Source: Paracoccaceae bacterium (lineage in GTDB: Bacteria; Pseudomonadota; Alphaproteobacteria; Rhodobacterales; Rhodobacteraceae). Taken from it: a stretch of DNA of 5,307 bases. Below, piece by piece: positions 1 through 5,132 of this stretch; within the stretch, counting starts at the first letter, position 1, and the number at the start of each line of letters is the position of its first letter. The position numbers were made by a program, and so were the translations under genes. The stretch covers positions 1-5,307 of the forward strand of contig SKMM01000151.1 in assembly GCA_007121055.1 (NCBI GenBank), written 5' to 3'. The notes below the pieces were generated by a model that ran no database searches, was not told the DNA's origin, and saw only the letters and a list, made by a program, of their open reading frames with translations.

Positions 1-156
1 AGCCCCCTTGGCGGCGGCGCGCCTGAGGCGCGCGGGCCCACGGCGACGGCCGGGCCTCTGCCAACGGCCTCGGGTCCAGGTCGGCGGCTGTGGGTCCCCC
101 GGTTTCCGCCGGAACCCTGCCGCCCTGAGCGCGGTCAGGCCGCGGCGCTCTCGGGA
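1..156. other. Non-coding stretch downstream of the DUF2062 gene
   Basis: I see no supportable gene here. On the minus strand there is no ATG, and the GTG and TTG starts that stay open to the window edge give short Pro/Ala/Arg-rich peptides with no family signature. In related alphaproteobacteria pdxJ often follows this operon (from memory), but no PdxJ N-terminus is visible; it may lie beyond the edge or be absent. The stretch holds the hairpin at 119-146 and a second short perfect inverted repeat (7-bp arms 17-23 and 27-33, loop TGA), neither followed by a T-run. Confidence 0.6.
119..146 (-). terminator. Hairpin after the DUF2062 stop codon, possible operon terminator
   Basis: Arms 119-128 and 135-146 pair as GCCGC+CCTGA against TCAGG+GCGGC, with a 6-nt loop (129-134) and a 2-nt bulge (140-141), giving 10 base pairs. 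The hairpin begins about 11 nt past the TGA of the DUF2062 gene, where a terminator would be expected. No clear U-tract follows, so it could be a non-canonical or Rho-assisted terminator, a 3'-end stabiliser, or chance pairing in GC-rich DNA. Confidence 0.4.
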
Positions 157-801
157 TCAGGGCTCCCCCTCGGCGTCCTGTCCCCGGGCGGCACGGCGGC
201 TGGCGGCGAAGCGTTCGCGCAGCCGGGCCCGCCGGCTGGTCTGGTAGGCCCGGATCAGCGGCAGGCTGGCGTAATAGACGATCACCCCCAGCACGATCCC
301 CAGCGGCACGCCCCCCAGCAGATAGGGCAGCCAGACGCGCGAGAAGAACAGCCGCAGCCGGAACCAGTTGGGCGTGCCCCCGGTCACGAGCTGCCACAGA
401 TTGCCCCAGAGCTCGGCCCAGGCCAGCCCGAACGCCGCCATCACCTGCGGAAAATGCAGCCCCGCGCCCAGGCCCAGCATCCAGCTGCCCAGCTGCACCG
501 AGGTTTCCACGATGATGGGGAAGGTGATCGGGTTGCCCAGGAAGGTGCCCAGCAGCGCGGCCAGGATGTTGCCGCCGAGCACCCGCGCGCCCAGCGCCGC
601 CATGACGAAATGCAGCCCGTAGAACGGCGTGCAGGACGCGAACATCCCCGCCGCGATCCCCTTGGCGATCCGCTCGGGCGTGTCGGGCAGCCGCGACAGC
701 CGGTGGCCCATGTAGCTCGCCGCCCGGCGCCAGCCGCCGCGGGGATAGAAGACCTCGACGAAGACCCTGGCCCAGCTCCGCCGCTTGCGCCGCTTGAACA
801 C
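157..801 (-). CDS. DUF2062 domain-containing inner-membrane protein
   Basis: The protein has 214 residues and begins with GTG. It opens with a basic, Arg/Lys-rich cytoplasmic segment (MFKRRKRR), followed by the DUF2062 core at about 40-100: a P-x-R-I-A-x-G-I-A-x-G motif (42-52), a TPFYGLHF segment (58-65) and GTFLGNPITFP (85-95). Hydrophobic segments at about 46-90, 92-112 and 155-182 suggest membrane helices. The C-terminus (about 184-207) is again strongly basic. The biochemical function of DUF2062 is unknown. It starts 18 nt after the RSH stop codon, so it is probably the last gene of the rpoZ-RSH operon. The ribosome site is weak (GGGGT 9-13 nt upstream). The GTG start is preferred because the next in-frame ATG (residue 31) would remove the basic N-terminus, which I recall as typical of Rhodobacterales homologues. 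Confidence 0.88.
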   Translation of the reverse strand: MFKRRKRRSWARVFVEVFYPRGGWRRAASYMGHRLSRLPDTPERIAKGIAAGMFASCTPFYGLHFVMAALGARVLGGNILAALLGTFLGNPITFPIIVETSVQLGSWMLGLGAGLHFPQVMAAFGLAWAELWGNLWQLVTGGTPNWFRLRLFFSRVWLPYLLGGVPLGIVLGVIVYYASLPLIRAYQTSRRARLRERFAASRRAARGQDAEGEP

Positions 802-819
802 CCCCCGTGACCCCGCGCG

Positions 820-2937
820 TCAGGGCTTGCGCGCCGGGTCTCGGTGCCGCGCGATCTGCGCCACGTCGCTTTCGGCCTCGAGCGCGGTCATGACCGTGTG
901 CAGGTGTTCCACGTCGCGCAGCTCCACCTCGACGATCAGCCGGTAATAGTCCGGCTTGCGATCCTTGAAGACCAGATCCGAGATATTGGCCTTCTGGTCT
1001 CCGATCAAGGTGCAGATCCGCCCCAGCACGCCCGCGTCGTTGGCGATGGTCATCTCCAGCCGCACGGCATGGGCGGCCGGATGGCGTCCCTCGTGCCAGC
1101 GCAGGTCGACCCAGCGGTCCGGCTGTTCCTCGAATTCGGCCAGCACGTCGCAGTCGATGGCATGCGCCACGATCCCCCGGCCGCGGTAGGTGATGCCGAC
1201 GATGCGCTCGCCCGGCACCGGCTGGCAGCAGGGCGCGCGGGAAAACGCCGCGCCGTCGGGCAGGCCCGCCACAGGGCGCGCGGCGTCCACCTCGTCGCCC
1301 GCCCGCGCGGCGAGCTCGGGGTACAGCACCTCCACCACCCGCCGCGCCGTCAGCTCGGCCGAGCCCAGCCGCGCCAGCAGCTCCACCCGGTCCTTGACGC
1401 CGAGCTGCCGCGCGGCCGTGGTCAGCGCCTTGTCCGTGACCTTGCGGCCGACATGCTCGAAGGCGACCCGCGCCAGCTCCTGCCCGAGCTTCACGAACCG
1501 GTCCCGGTCCTCCTCCCGCAGGGACCGCCGGATCGCCGCCTTCGCCCGCCCGGTCACCGCAATGTCGATCCAGCTCGCCTGCGGCCGCTGGCCCTCGGCG
1601 GTGATGATCTCCACGCTCTGGCCGTTCTTCAGTCGCGTCCACAGCGGCACCCGCAACCCGTCCACCCGCGCCGAGACACAGGCATGGCCGATCCGGGTGT
1701 GGATCGCATAGGCGAAATCGATGGGCGTGGCGCCTTTCGGCAACTGCACCACCTCTCCCTTGGGGGTGAAGCAGAACACCTGGTCCGAATACATCTCGAG
1801 CTTCACATGCTCGAGGAACTCGTCGTGATCGCCCTCCTCGAACCGCTCGGTCAGCGTCGCGATCCAGCGCGCCGGGTCCACCGCAAAGCGGTTCTCCACC
1901 CGCGCCCCGTCGCGGTACGCCCAATGCGCGGCGACCCCGGCCTCGGCGACCTCATGCATCTCGCGGGTGCGGATCTGCACCTCCACCCGTTTCCCGTCGC
2001 GCCCCGAGACGGTGGTGTGGATCGACCGGTACCCGTTGGATTTCGGCTGGCTGATGTAGTCCTTGAACCGCCCCGGCACCGCCCGCCAGCGCTGGTGGAT
2101 CGCGCCGAGGATGCGGTAGCACTCCCCCTCGGTCCCGCAGATGACGCGAAACCCGTAGATGTCGGACAGGCGGGAAAACGACAGCTCCTTCTGCTGCATC
2201 TTGCGCCACACCGAATAGGGCTTTTTCGCCCGCCCATGCACCTCCGCGCCGATCCCCTCGCGCTCCAGCTCCAGCTTGATGTCGGTACTGATGCGCTGCA
2301 CCACGTCGCCGGCCTCGCGCTGCAGCGTCAGGAAGCGGCGGATGATGGAATTGCGCGCCTCGGGGTTCAGCACCCGGAAGGCCAGATCCTCCAGCTCCTC
2401 GCGCATCCACTGCATGCCCATCCGGCCCGCCAGCGGGGCATAGATGTCCATCGTCTCGCGCGCCTTGCGGATCTGCTTGTCAGGCCGCAGCGACTTGATG
2501 GTGCGCATGTTGTGCAGCCGGTCCGACAGCTTCACCAGGATCACCCGCAGGTCCCGGCTCATGGCGATCAGCAGCTTGCGGAAATTCTCGGCCTGCTTGG
2601 CCTCGGAGGACGACAGCTGCAAATTCGTCAGCTTCGTCACCCCGTCCACCAGTTCGGCGATCTCCGGCCCGAACTCGGCCGCAATCTCGGTCCAGGTGGA
2701 TTTGGTGTCCTCGATGCAGTCATGCAGCAGCGCGGTCACGATGGTCGCATCGTCCAGCCGCATCTCGGTCAGGATCGCGGCCACCGCCACGGGATGCGTG
2801 AAATAGGGCTCGCCCGAATGCCGGATCTGCCCCTCATGCATCCGCCGCCCATAGGCATAGGCCCGCCGGATCAGGTCGGCGTCCGAGTTCGGGTTGTAGG
2901 TCCGGACCAGCGTCACCAGATCCTCGACCGCGATCAT
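820..2937 (-). CDS. rsh: Bifunctional (p)ppGpp synthetase/hydrolase (RelA/SpoT homologue, Rsh)
   Basis: This cytoplasmic enzyme makes (p)ppGpp from ATP and GTP/GDP and degrades it, driving the stringent response. The 705 residues are full length for a long RSH. The HD hydrolase domain (about 20-175) keeps H48, the H72-D73/E76-D77 motif and D139/N143 in KLSDRLHNMRT. The synthetase domain (about 235-345) keeps YGFR (261-264), NGYRSIHT (301-308) and E319 of EVQIRT. The RFKD at 290-293 is the RXKD form of bifunctional enzymes, not the EXDD form of monofunctional RelA. A TGS domain follows (about 386-446), then a helical part, a CC...H..C segment (C570, C571, H592, C596) and a C-terminal ACT domain (about 625-697). 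It is the second gene of the operon, 65 nt after rpoZ. The ATG start fits the family N-terminus but has no obvious Shine-Dalgarno; an in-frame GTG at 3006-3004 overlapping the rpoZ stop would add 23 Pro/Ala-rich residues. It may be annotated relA or spoT elsewhere. Confidence 0.96.
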   Translation of the reverse strand: MIAVEDLVTLVRTYNPNSDADLIRRAYAYGRRMHEGQIRHSGEPYFTHPVAVAAILTEMRLDDATIVTALLHDCIEDTKSTWTEIAAEFGPEIAELVDGVTKLTNLQLSSSEAKQAENFRKLLIAMSRDLRVILVKLSDRLHNMRTIKSLRPDKQIRKARETMDIYAPLAGRMGMQWMREELEDLAFRVLNPEARNSIIRRFLTLQREAGDVVQRISTDIKLELEREGIGAEVHGRAKKPYSVWRKMQQKELSFSRLSDIYGFRVICGTEGECYRILGAIHQRWRAVPGRFKDYISQPKSNGYRSIHTTVSGRDGKRVEVQIRTREMHEVAEAGVAAHWAYRDGARVENRFAVDPARWIATLTERFEEGDHDEFLEHVKLEMYSDQVFCFTPKGEVVQLPKGATPIDFAYAIHTRIGHACVSARVDGLRVPLWTRLKNGQSVEIITAEGQRPQASWIDIAVTGRAKAAIRRSLREEDRDRFVKLGQELARVAFEHVGRKVTDKALTTAARQLGVKDRVELLARLGSAELTARRVVEVLYPELAARAGDEVDAARPVAGLPDGAAFSRAPCCQPVPGERIVGITYRGRGIVAHAIDCDVLAEFEEQPDRWVDLRWHEGRHPAAHAVRLEMTIANDAGVLGRICTLIGDQKANISDLVFKDRKPDYYRLIVEVELRDVEHLHTVMTALEAESDVAQIARHRDPARKP

Positions 2938-2973
2938 CGCGGCGGGGCCGGGCGTCCGGGCCGGCTTCGCTTC

Positions 2974-2991
2974 GGCCAGCCCCGCTGGGCC
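2974..2991 (-). other. Hairpin in the rpoZ-RSH intergenic gap
   Basis: Arms GGCCAGC (2974-2980) and GCT-G-GGCC (2984-2991) pair as 7 bp with one bulged base (2987) and a 3-nt loop. The hairpin starts about 12 nt after the rpoZ stop, inside the 65-nt gap. A weaker alternative stem (GGCCG/CGGCC) lies just downstream on the transcript. With no U-tract it is more likely a processing or attenuation structure than a full terminator, and chance is possible at this GC content. Confidence 0.3.
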
Positions 2992-3002
2992 GGGCGCGGG
3001 GG

Positions 3003-3362
3003 TCACCCCTGGCCCTGCGCCTCCATCAGGGCGCGCAGCAGCTTTTCCTCGTCCATGTCGTCCGAGGGCGCGGCGGGCCGGTCGCGCTCGGCGCCCATCA
3101 GGAGGGCCATCTGGTCCTCCTCGGGCTCGTCGACCTCGATCTGGGTCTGGAAATGCTCGATCAGCCGCTCGCGCAGGCTGCCCGCCTGCTGGGTTTCCTC
3201 GGCGATCTCGCGCAGCGCCACGACGGGGTTCTTGTCGTTGTCGCGGTCGATGGTCAGCGGACCGCCCGAGGCGATCTCGCGCGCCCGGTGCGCGGCGAGC
3301 ATCACGAGCTCGAAGCGGTTGGGAACCTTGTCGACGCAATCCTCGACGGTGACGCGGGCCAT
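3003..3362 (-). CDS. rpoZ: DNA-directed RNA polymerase subunit omega
   Basis: Omega is the small RNA polymerase subunit that binds and stabilises beta-prime and, in Proteobacteria, forms part of a ppGpp-binding site. The 119-residue product starts MARVTVEDC and contains the family block VPNRFELVMLAAHRAREI (13-30), then the DNDKNPVVALREIAEET region (41-57). The tail (about 72-119) is acidic and variable, as in other alphaproteobacterial omegas. The ATG start is supported by a GGGAG Shine-Dalgarno (3371-3375, minus strand) 8 nt upstream and by a good promoter at 3401-3429, predicting a leader of roughly 30 nt. It is the first gene of the operon. Its TGA overlaps an in-frame GTG that could be an alternative RSH start. 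Confidence 0.97.
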   Translation of the reverse strand: MARVTVEDCVDKVPNRFELVMLAAHRAREIASGGPLTIDRDNDKNPVVALREIAEETQQAGSLRERLIEHFQTQIEVDEPEEDQMALLMGAERDRPAAPSDDMDEEKLLRALMEAQGQG

Positions 3363-3400
3363 GGGCAATGCTCCCGTAAGCGGGCTGGTTGAAGCGCCCC

Positions 3401-3429
3401 ACATAGCCCGCGCGCGCCGGGGATGCAAG
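3401..3429 (-). promoter_or_regulatory. Candidate housekeeping promoter for rpoZ-RSH-DUF2062
   Basis: Read on the minus strand, a -35 CTTGCA (3429-3424) and a -10 CTATGT (3406-3401) are separated by exactly 17 nt. This resembles the alphaproteobacterial sigma-70 pattern CTTGAC-N17-CTATAT. Transcription would start near 3394, about 30 nt before the rpoZ ATG and upstream of its Shine-Dalgarno. The -35 touches the foot of the hairpin that follows the RidA-family gene. Confidence 0.55.
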
Positions 3430-3449
3430 CCAGCCTGATGCAGGCCGGC
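3429..3449 (-). terminator. Hairpin at the end of the RidA-family gene, possible terminator
   Basis: Arms GCCAGCCTG (3429-3437) and CAGGCCGGC (3441-3449) form a 9-bp stem with one A-C mismatch and an ATG loop. Only one base separates it from the TAG stop at 3451-3453. There is no run of T after it on the minus strand. It could limit read-through from the RidA-family gene into the rpoZ operon; its left foot shares one base (3429) with the rpoZ -35 element. Confidence 0.45.
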
Positions 3450-3450
3450 C

Positions 3451-3837
3451 CTACGCCGCCGCGATCACCTCGATCTCCACCAGAAACTCCGGCCGGGTGA
3501 AGCCCGCCACCACCATCAGCGTGGACGCCGGCAGCCGCGTGACCCCCGCCAGCCAGGCATCCCGCGCCGCCATGTAGCCCGCCATGTGGGCGCGGTCGGT
3601 GACATAGGCGTTGATCCGCACCACATCGCCGCGCCCCATCCCGGCCTCGGCCAGGATCGCGTCGATGTTGGCGAAACAGACCTCCGCCTGCGCCCGCGCC
3701 CCCTCCGGCGCCCCATCGTCCGGCCCCACCCCCAGCTGCCCCGAACACACCACCCAGCGCAGCCCCGGCGGCACCGCCACAGCATGGGCATAGCGCGCAA
3801 AGGGCGGGCGGATGCCCGGCGGGTTGATCTCGTCCAC
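3451..3837 (-). CDS. RidA/YjgF/UK114-family protein lacking the catalytic arginine
   Basis: RidA-family proteins are small trimeric cytosolic proteins; canonical members hydrolyse reactive 2-aminoacrylate and related enamines/imines. The 128 residues match the usual size and show the fold's landmarks: YAHAVAV (16-22), VVCSGQLGV (29-37), AEVCFANIDAILAEAG (51-66), VVRINAYVTD (72-81) and the C-terminal VEIEVIA (120-126). In canonical RidA the PARS motif supplies Arg105; here the matching residues are PAST (103-106), so that position is Ser. Loss of this Arg is typical of Rid4-Rid7 subfamilies, whose roles are largely unknown, so imine deaminase activity should not be assumed. The GTG start is chosen because a strong AGGGGAGGGG site precedes it and the family N-terminus begins there; the frame is open further upstream, but that part is non-family sequence. 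It is divergent from the binding-protein gene, 204 bp away. Confidence 0.88.
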   Translation of the reverse strand: MDEINPPGIRPPFARYAHAVAVPPGLRWVVCSGQLGVGPDDGAPEGARAQAEVCFANIDAILAEAGMGRGDVVRINAYVTDRAHMAGYMAARDAWLAGVTRLPASTLMVVAGFTRPEFLVEIEVIAAA

Positions 3838-3840
3838 GGT

Positions 3841-3850
3841 CCCCTCCCCT
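3841..3850 (-). promoter_or_regulatory. Ribosome binding site that fixes the GTG start of the RidA-family gene
   Basis: The minus strand reads AGGGGAGGGG, containing GGAGG at 3847-3843, 5 nt before the GTG at 3837. There is no ATG in frame near this position, and the longer upstream ORF has no comparable site. Confidence 0.7.
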
Positions 3851-3895
3851 GATCCCGGGCCGAGCCTGCCCCGGATCGGAGCCGTGGACCAGCCC

Positions 3896-3953
3896 CGCCC
3901 CGTGCCGCTGCCGCGAAAAGCGGCAGCTCGCTCGCTTGTCAGGCACCGGGGCG
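3896..3953. repeat. Nested inverted repeat in the divergent intergenic region
   Basis: The inner hairpin is perfect: GCTGCCGC (3907-3914), loop GAAAA, GCGGCAGC (3920-3927). The outer stem pairs 3896-3906 (CGCCCCGTGCC) with 3942-3953 (GGCACCGGGGCG) through 11 base pairs and one bulged base (3947). The two helices are directly adjacent on the left side, and 14 nt (3928-3941) remain as a bulge on the right. The plus-strand -35 element TTGTCA lies at the end of that bulge. It could act as a cruciform or operator on DNA, or as a leader structure in the RidA-family transcript if that starts upstream of 3953. No function is proven, and the region does not match a TPP riboswitch. Confidence 0.5.
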
Positions 3954-3963
3954 CGGTTATTCT
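3936..3963 (+). promoter_or_regulatory. Candidate promoter for the substrate-binding protein gene
   Basis: A -35 TTGTCA (3936-3941, 5 of 6 to TTGACA) and a -10 TATTCT (3958-3963) are spaced by 16 nt; read as CTTGTC the spacing is 17. The start site would be near 3970, giving a leader of about 70 nt. A second, weaker pair (TTGTCC 3963-3968 and TAGGGC 3985-3990, spacer 16) lies just downstream and could be an alternative. The -35 sits inside the nested inverted repeat at 3896-3953, so a factor binding that repeat would affect this promoter. No equally convincing promoter is visible for the minus-strand gene. Confidence 0.45.
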
Positions 3964-4041
3964 TGTCCCCCGGGGGCCATCTGCTAGGGCTCGCGCTGCG
4001 CGCGGCGGCCCGGCCCCGGCGCCAGGGAACCAACAGCGGGG

Positions 4042-5058
4042 ATGACGATGACCAGACGGATCGGAACGGGCGTGCGCGGCGCCCTCTGTGCGGGCCTGCT
4101 GGCGCTGCCGGCCGGCGGGGCTGCGGCGCTGGAGACGGTGCGCTTCGGCACCAACTGGCTGCCCCAGGCCGAACATGGCGGCTTCTACCAGTCCGTCGCC
4201 GACGGCACCTTCGAGGCCTGCGGCCTCGACGTCGAGATCGTCCCCGGCGGCCCGCAGGTCAACAACCGCGCGCTGATGATGGCCGGCCGGCTCGACTTCT
4301 ACATGGCCGGCAACCTGCTGAACCTCTTCAACGCCGTGGCCGAGGGCATCCCCTCCGTCGCCCTCATGGCGTCCTTCCAGAAGGAGCCGCAGGTCATCCT
4401 CTCCCACCCCGGCGTGGCCGACACCTGGGAAGACCTCAAGGACCTCGACCTGCTCATCGGCGACGCGGGCTATGTCAGCTATTTCCAGTGGATGATCGCC
4501 GCCCACGGCTTCCGCTCCGAACAGCGGCAGGTCTACACCTTCAACCCCGCCCCCTTCATCGCCAACGAGCGCCTCGGCATGCAGGGCTTCCTGTCCTCCG
4601 AACCCTTCGCGGTCGAACAGGAGGCGGGCTTCGTGCCCAACGTCTTCCTGATCGCCGATTACGGCTGGGACACCTACTCCACCATGATCGAGACCATGCG
4701 CTCCACCCTCGACGAACGCCCCGAGGTCGTGCAGTGCTTCGTCGAGGGCGCGATCCTGGGCTGGTACAATTTCCTCTACGGCGACAACGAGGCCGCCATC
4801 GCCCTGATCCTCGAGGCCAACCCCGAGATGTCGCGCGACAAGATCGACTTCGCGCTAGAGCGCATGATCGAGGAAGGCATCGTCGACAGCGGCAGCGCGC
4901 TGGACTACGGCATCGGCAACATGACGATGGAGCGGGTGGAGAGCTTCTTCAACGCGATGGTCGAGGCCGGCGTGGTGGACGCCGACCTCGACTGGCAACA
5001 GGCCATCGACACCCGCTTCGTGGGCCAGGGCCTCGGGATGGAGCTGCGGCCCGACTGA
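4042..5058 (+). CDS. Periplasmic ABC transporter substrate-binding protein, NMT1/THI5-like (SsuA/ThiY superfamily)
   Basis: This is a binding component for an ABC importer; the ligand is not known. The 338-residue protein has an N-terminal signal peptide: RR at 5-6, a hydrophobic core about 14-22 and likely cleavage after GAAA (26-29). No lipobox is present. The mature N-terminus carries the family hallmark TNWLPQAEHGGFYQ (37-50), then ADG(T)F...GLDVEIVPGGPQVNN (53-75). This pattern is shared with ThiY-type binders of thiamine pyrimidine precursors, but the Cys-rich CCCFC motif of yeast THI5 is absent; the mature protein has only C60 and C232, which could pair. Two starts are possible: ATG 4042, or ATG 4048, which has the better-spaced GGGG (4038-4041). 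No permease or ATPase gene is in the window, and a strong hairpin follows the stop, so it appears to stand alone. It is divergent from the RidA-family gene. Confidence 0.9.
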   Translation: MTMTRRIGTGVRGALCAGLLALPAGGAAALETVRFGTNWLPQAEHGGFYQSVADGTFEACGLDVEIVPGGPQVNNRALMMAGRLDFYMAGNLLNLFNAVAEGIPSVALMASFQKEPQVILSHPGVADTWEDLKDLDLLIGDAGYVSYFQWMIAAHGFRSEQRQVYTFNPAPFIANERLGMQGFLSSEPFAVEQEAGFVPNVFLIADYGWDTYSTMIETMRSTLDERPEVVQCFVEGAILGWYNFLYGDNEAAIALILEANPEMSRDKIDFALERMIEEGIVDSGSALDYGIGNMTMERVESFFNAMVEAGVVDADLDWQQAIDTRFVGQGLGMELRPD

Positions 5059-5067
5059 CCCGCCGAG

Positions 5068-5092
5068 GGGGTGGGGCGGGCGGCCCCACCCC
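5068..5092 (+). terminator. Strong GC hairpin after the binding-protein gene, probable terminator
   Basis: GGGGTGGGGC (5068-5077) and GCCCCACCCC (5083-5092) form a perfect 10-bp stem with a 5-nt loop, beginning 10 nt after the TGA at 5056-5058. There is no T-run behind it, which is common for terminators in high-GC alphaproteobacteria. The C-rich, G-poor DNA that follows would fit Rho assistance. It argues against strong read-through into a downstream transporter gene. Confidence 0.65.
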
Positions 5093-5096
5093 ACCC

Positions 5097-5132
5097 GCGC
5101 GCCCCCATCCGCGCGCCCCCATCCGCGCGCCC
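5097..5132 (+). repeat. 14-bp tandem repeat, about 2.6 copies
   Basis: The unit GCGCGCCCCCATCC occurs at 5097-5110 and identically at 5111-5124; a third copy begins at 5125 and matches for 8 bases. The repeat lies directly behind the terminator hairpin in non-coding DNA. It looks like a short slippage-type repeat; no function is evident. Confidence 0.7.

Noticed and set aside
8..247. A 79-residue plus-strand frame at the left edge
   Set aside because: It starts with TTG, is Arg-rich, overlaps the end of the DUF2062 gene antisense and has no ribosome site or recognisable domain.
2938..3402. Extension of the RSH frame upstream through rpoZ (155 extra residues)
   Set aside because: The extra part is an Arg/Pro/Gly-rich shadow of rpoZ in another frame. 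Only the short GTG option at 3006 is worth considering as an alternative start.
844..3438. An 864-residue open frame on the plus strand antisense to RSH and rpoZ
   Set aside because: It mirrors the real genes codon for codon; in very GC-rich DNA the opposite strand often stays open. The translation is rich in His/Arg/Pro with no domain, while the minus strand encodes an unmistakable RSH and omega.
3838..4041. TPP riboswitch upstream of the ThiY-like binding-protein gene
   Set aside because: The conserved CTGAGA and ACCTGATC...ATGCC elements are not present on either strand; the structure seen here is a different, simple nested hairpin.
3838..4506. Long upstream extension of the RidA-family frame on the minus strand
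   Set aside because: It runs antisense through the promoter region and the binding-protein gene; family similarity begins at the GTG at 3837, which has a strong ribosome site.
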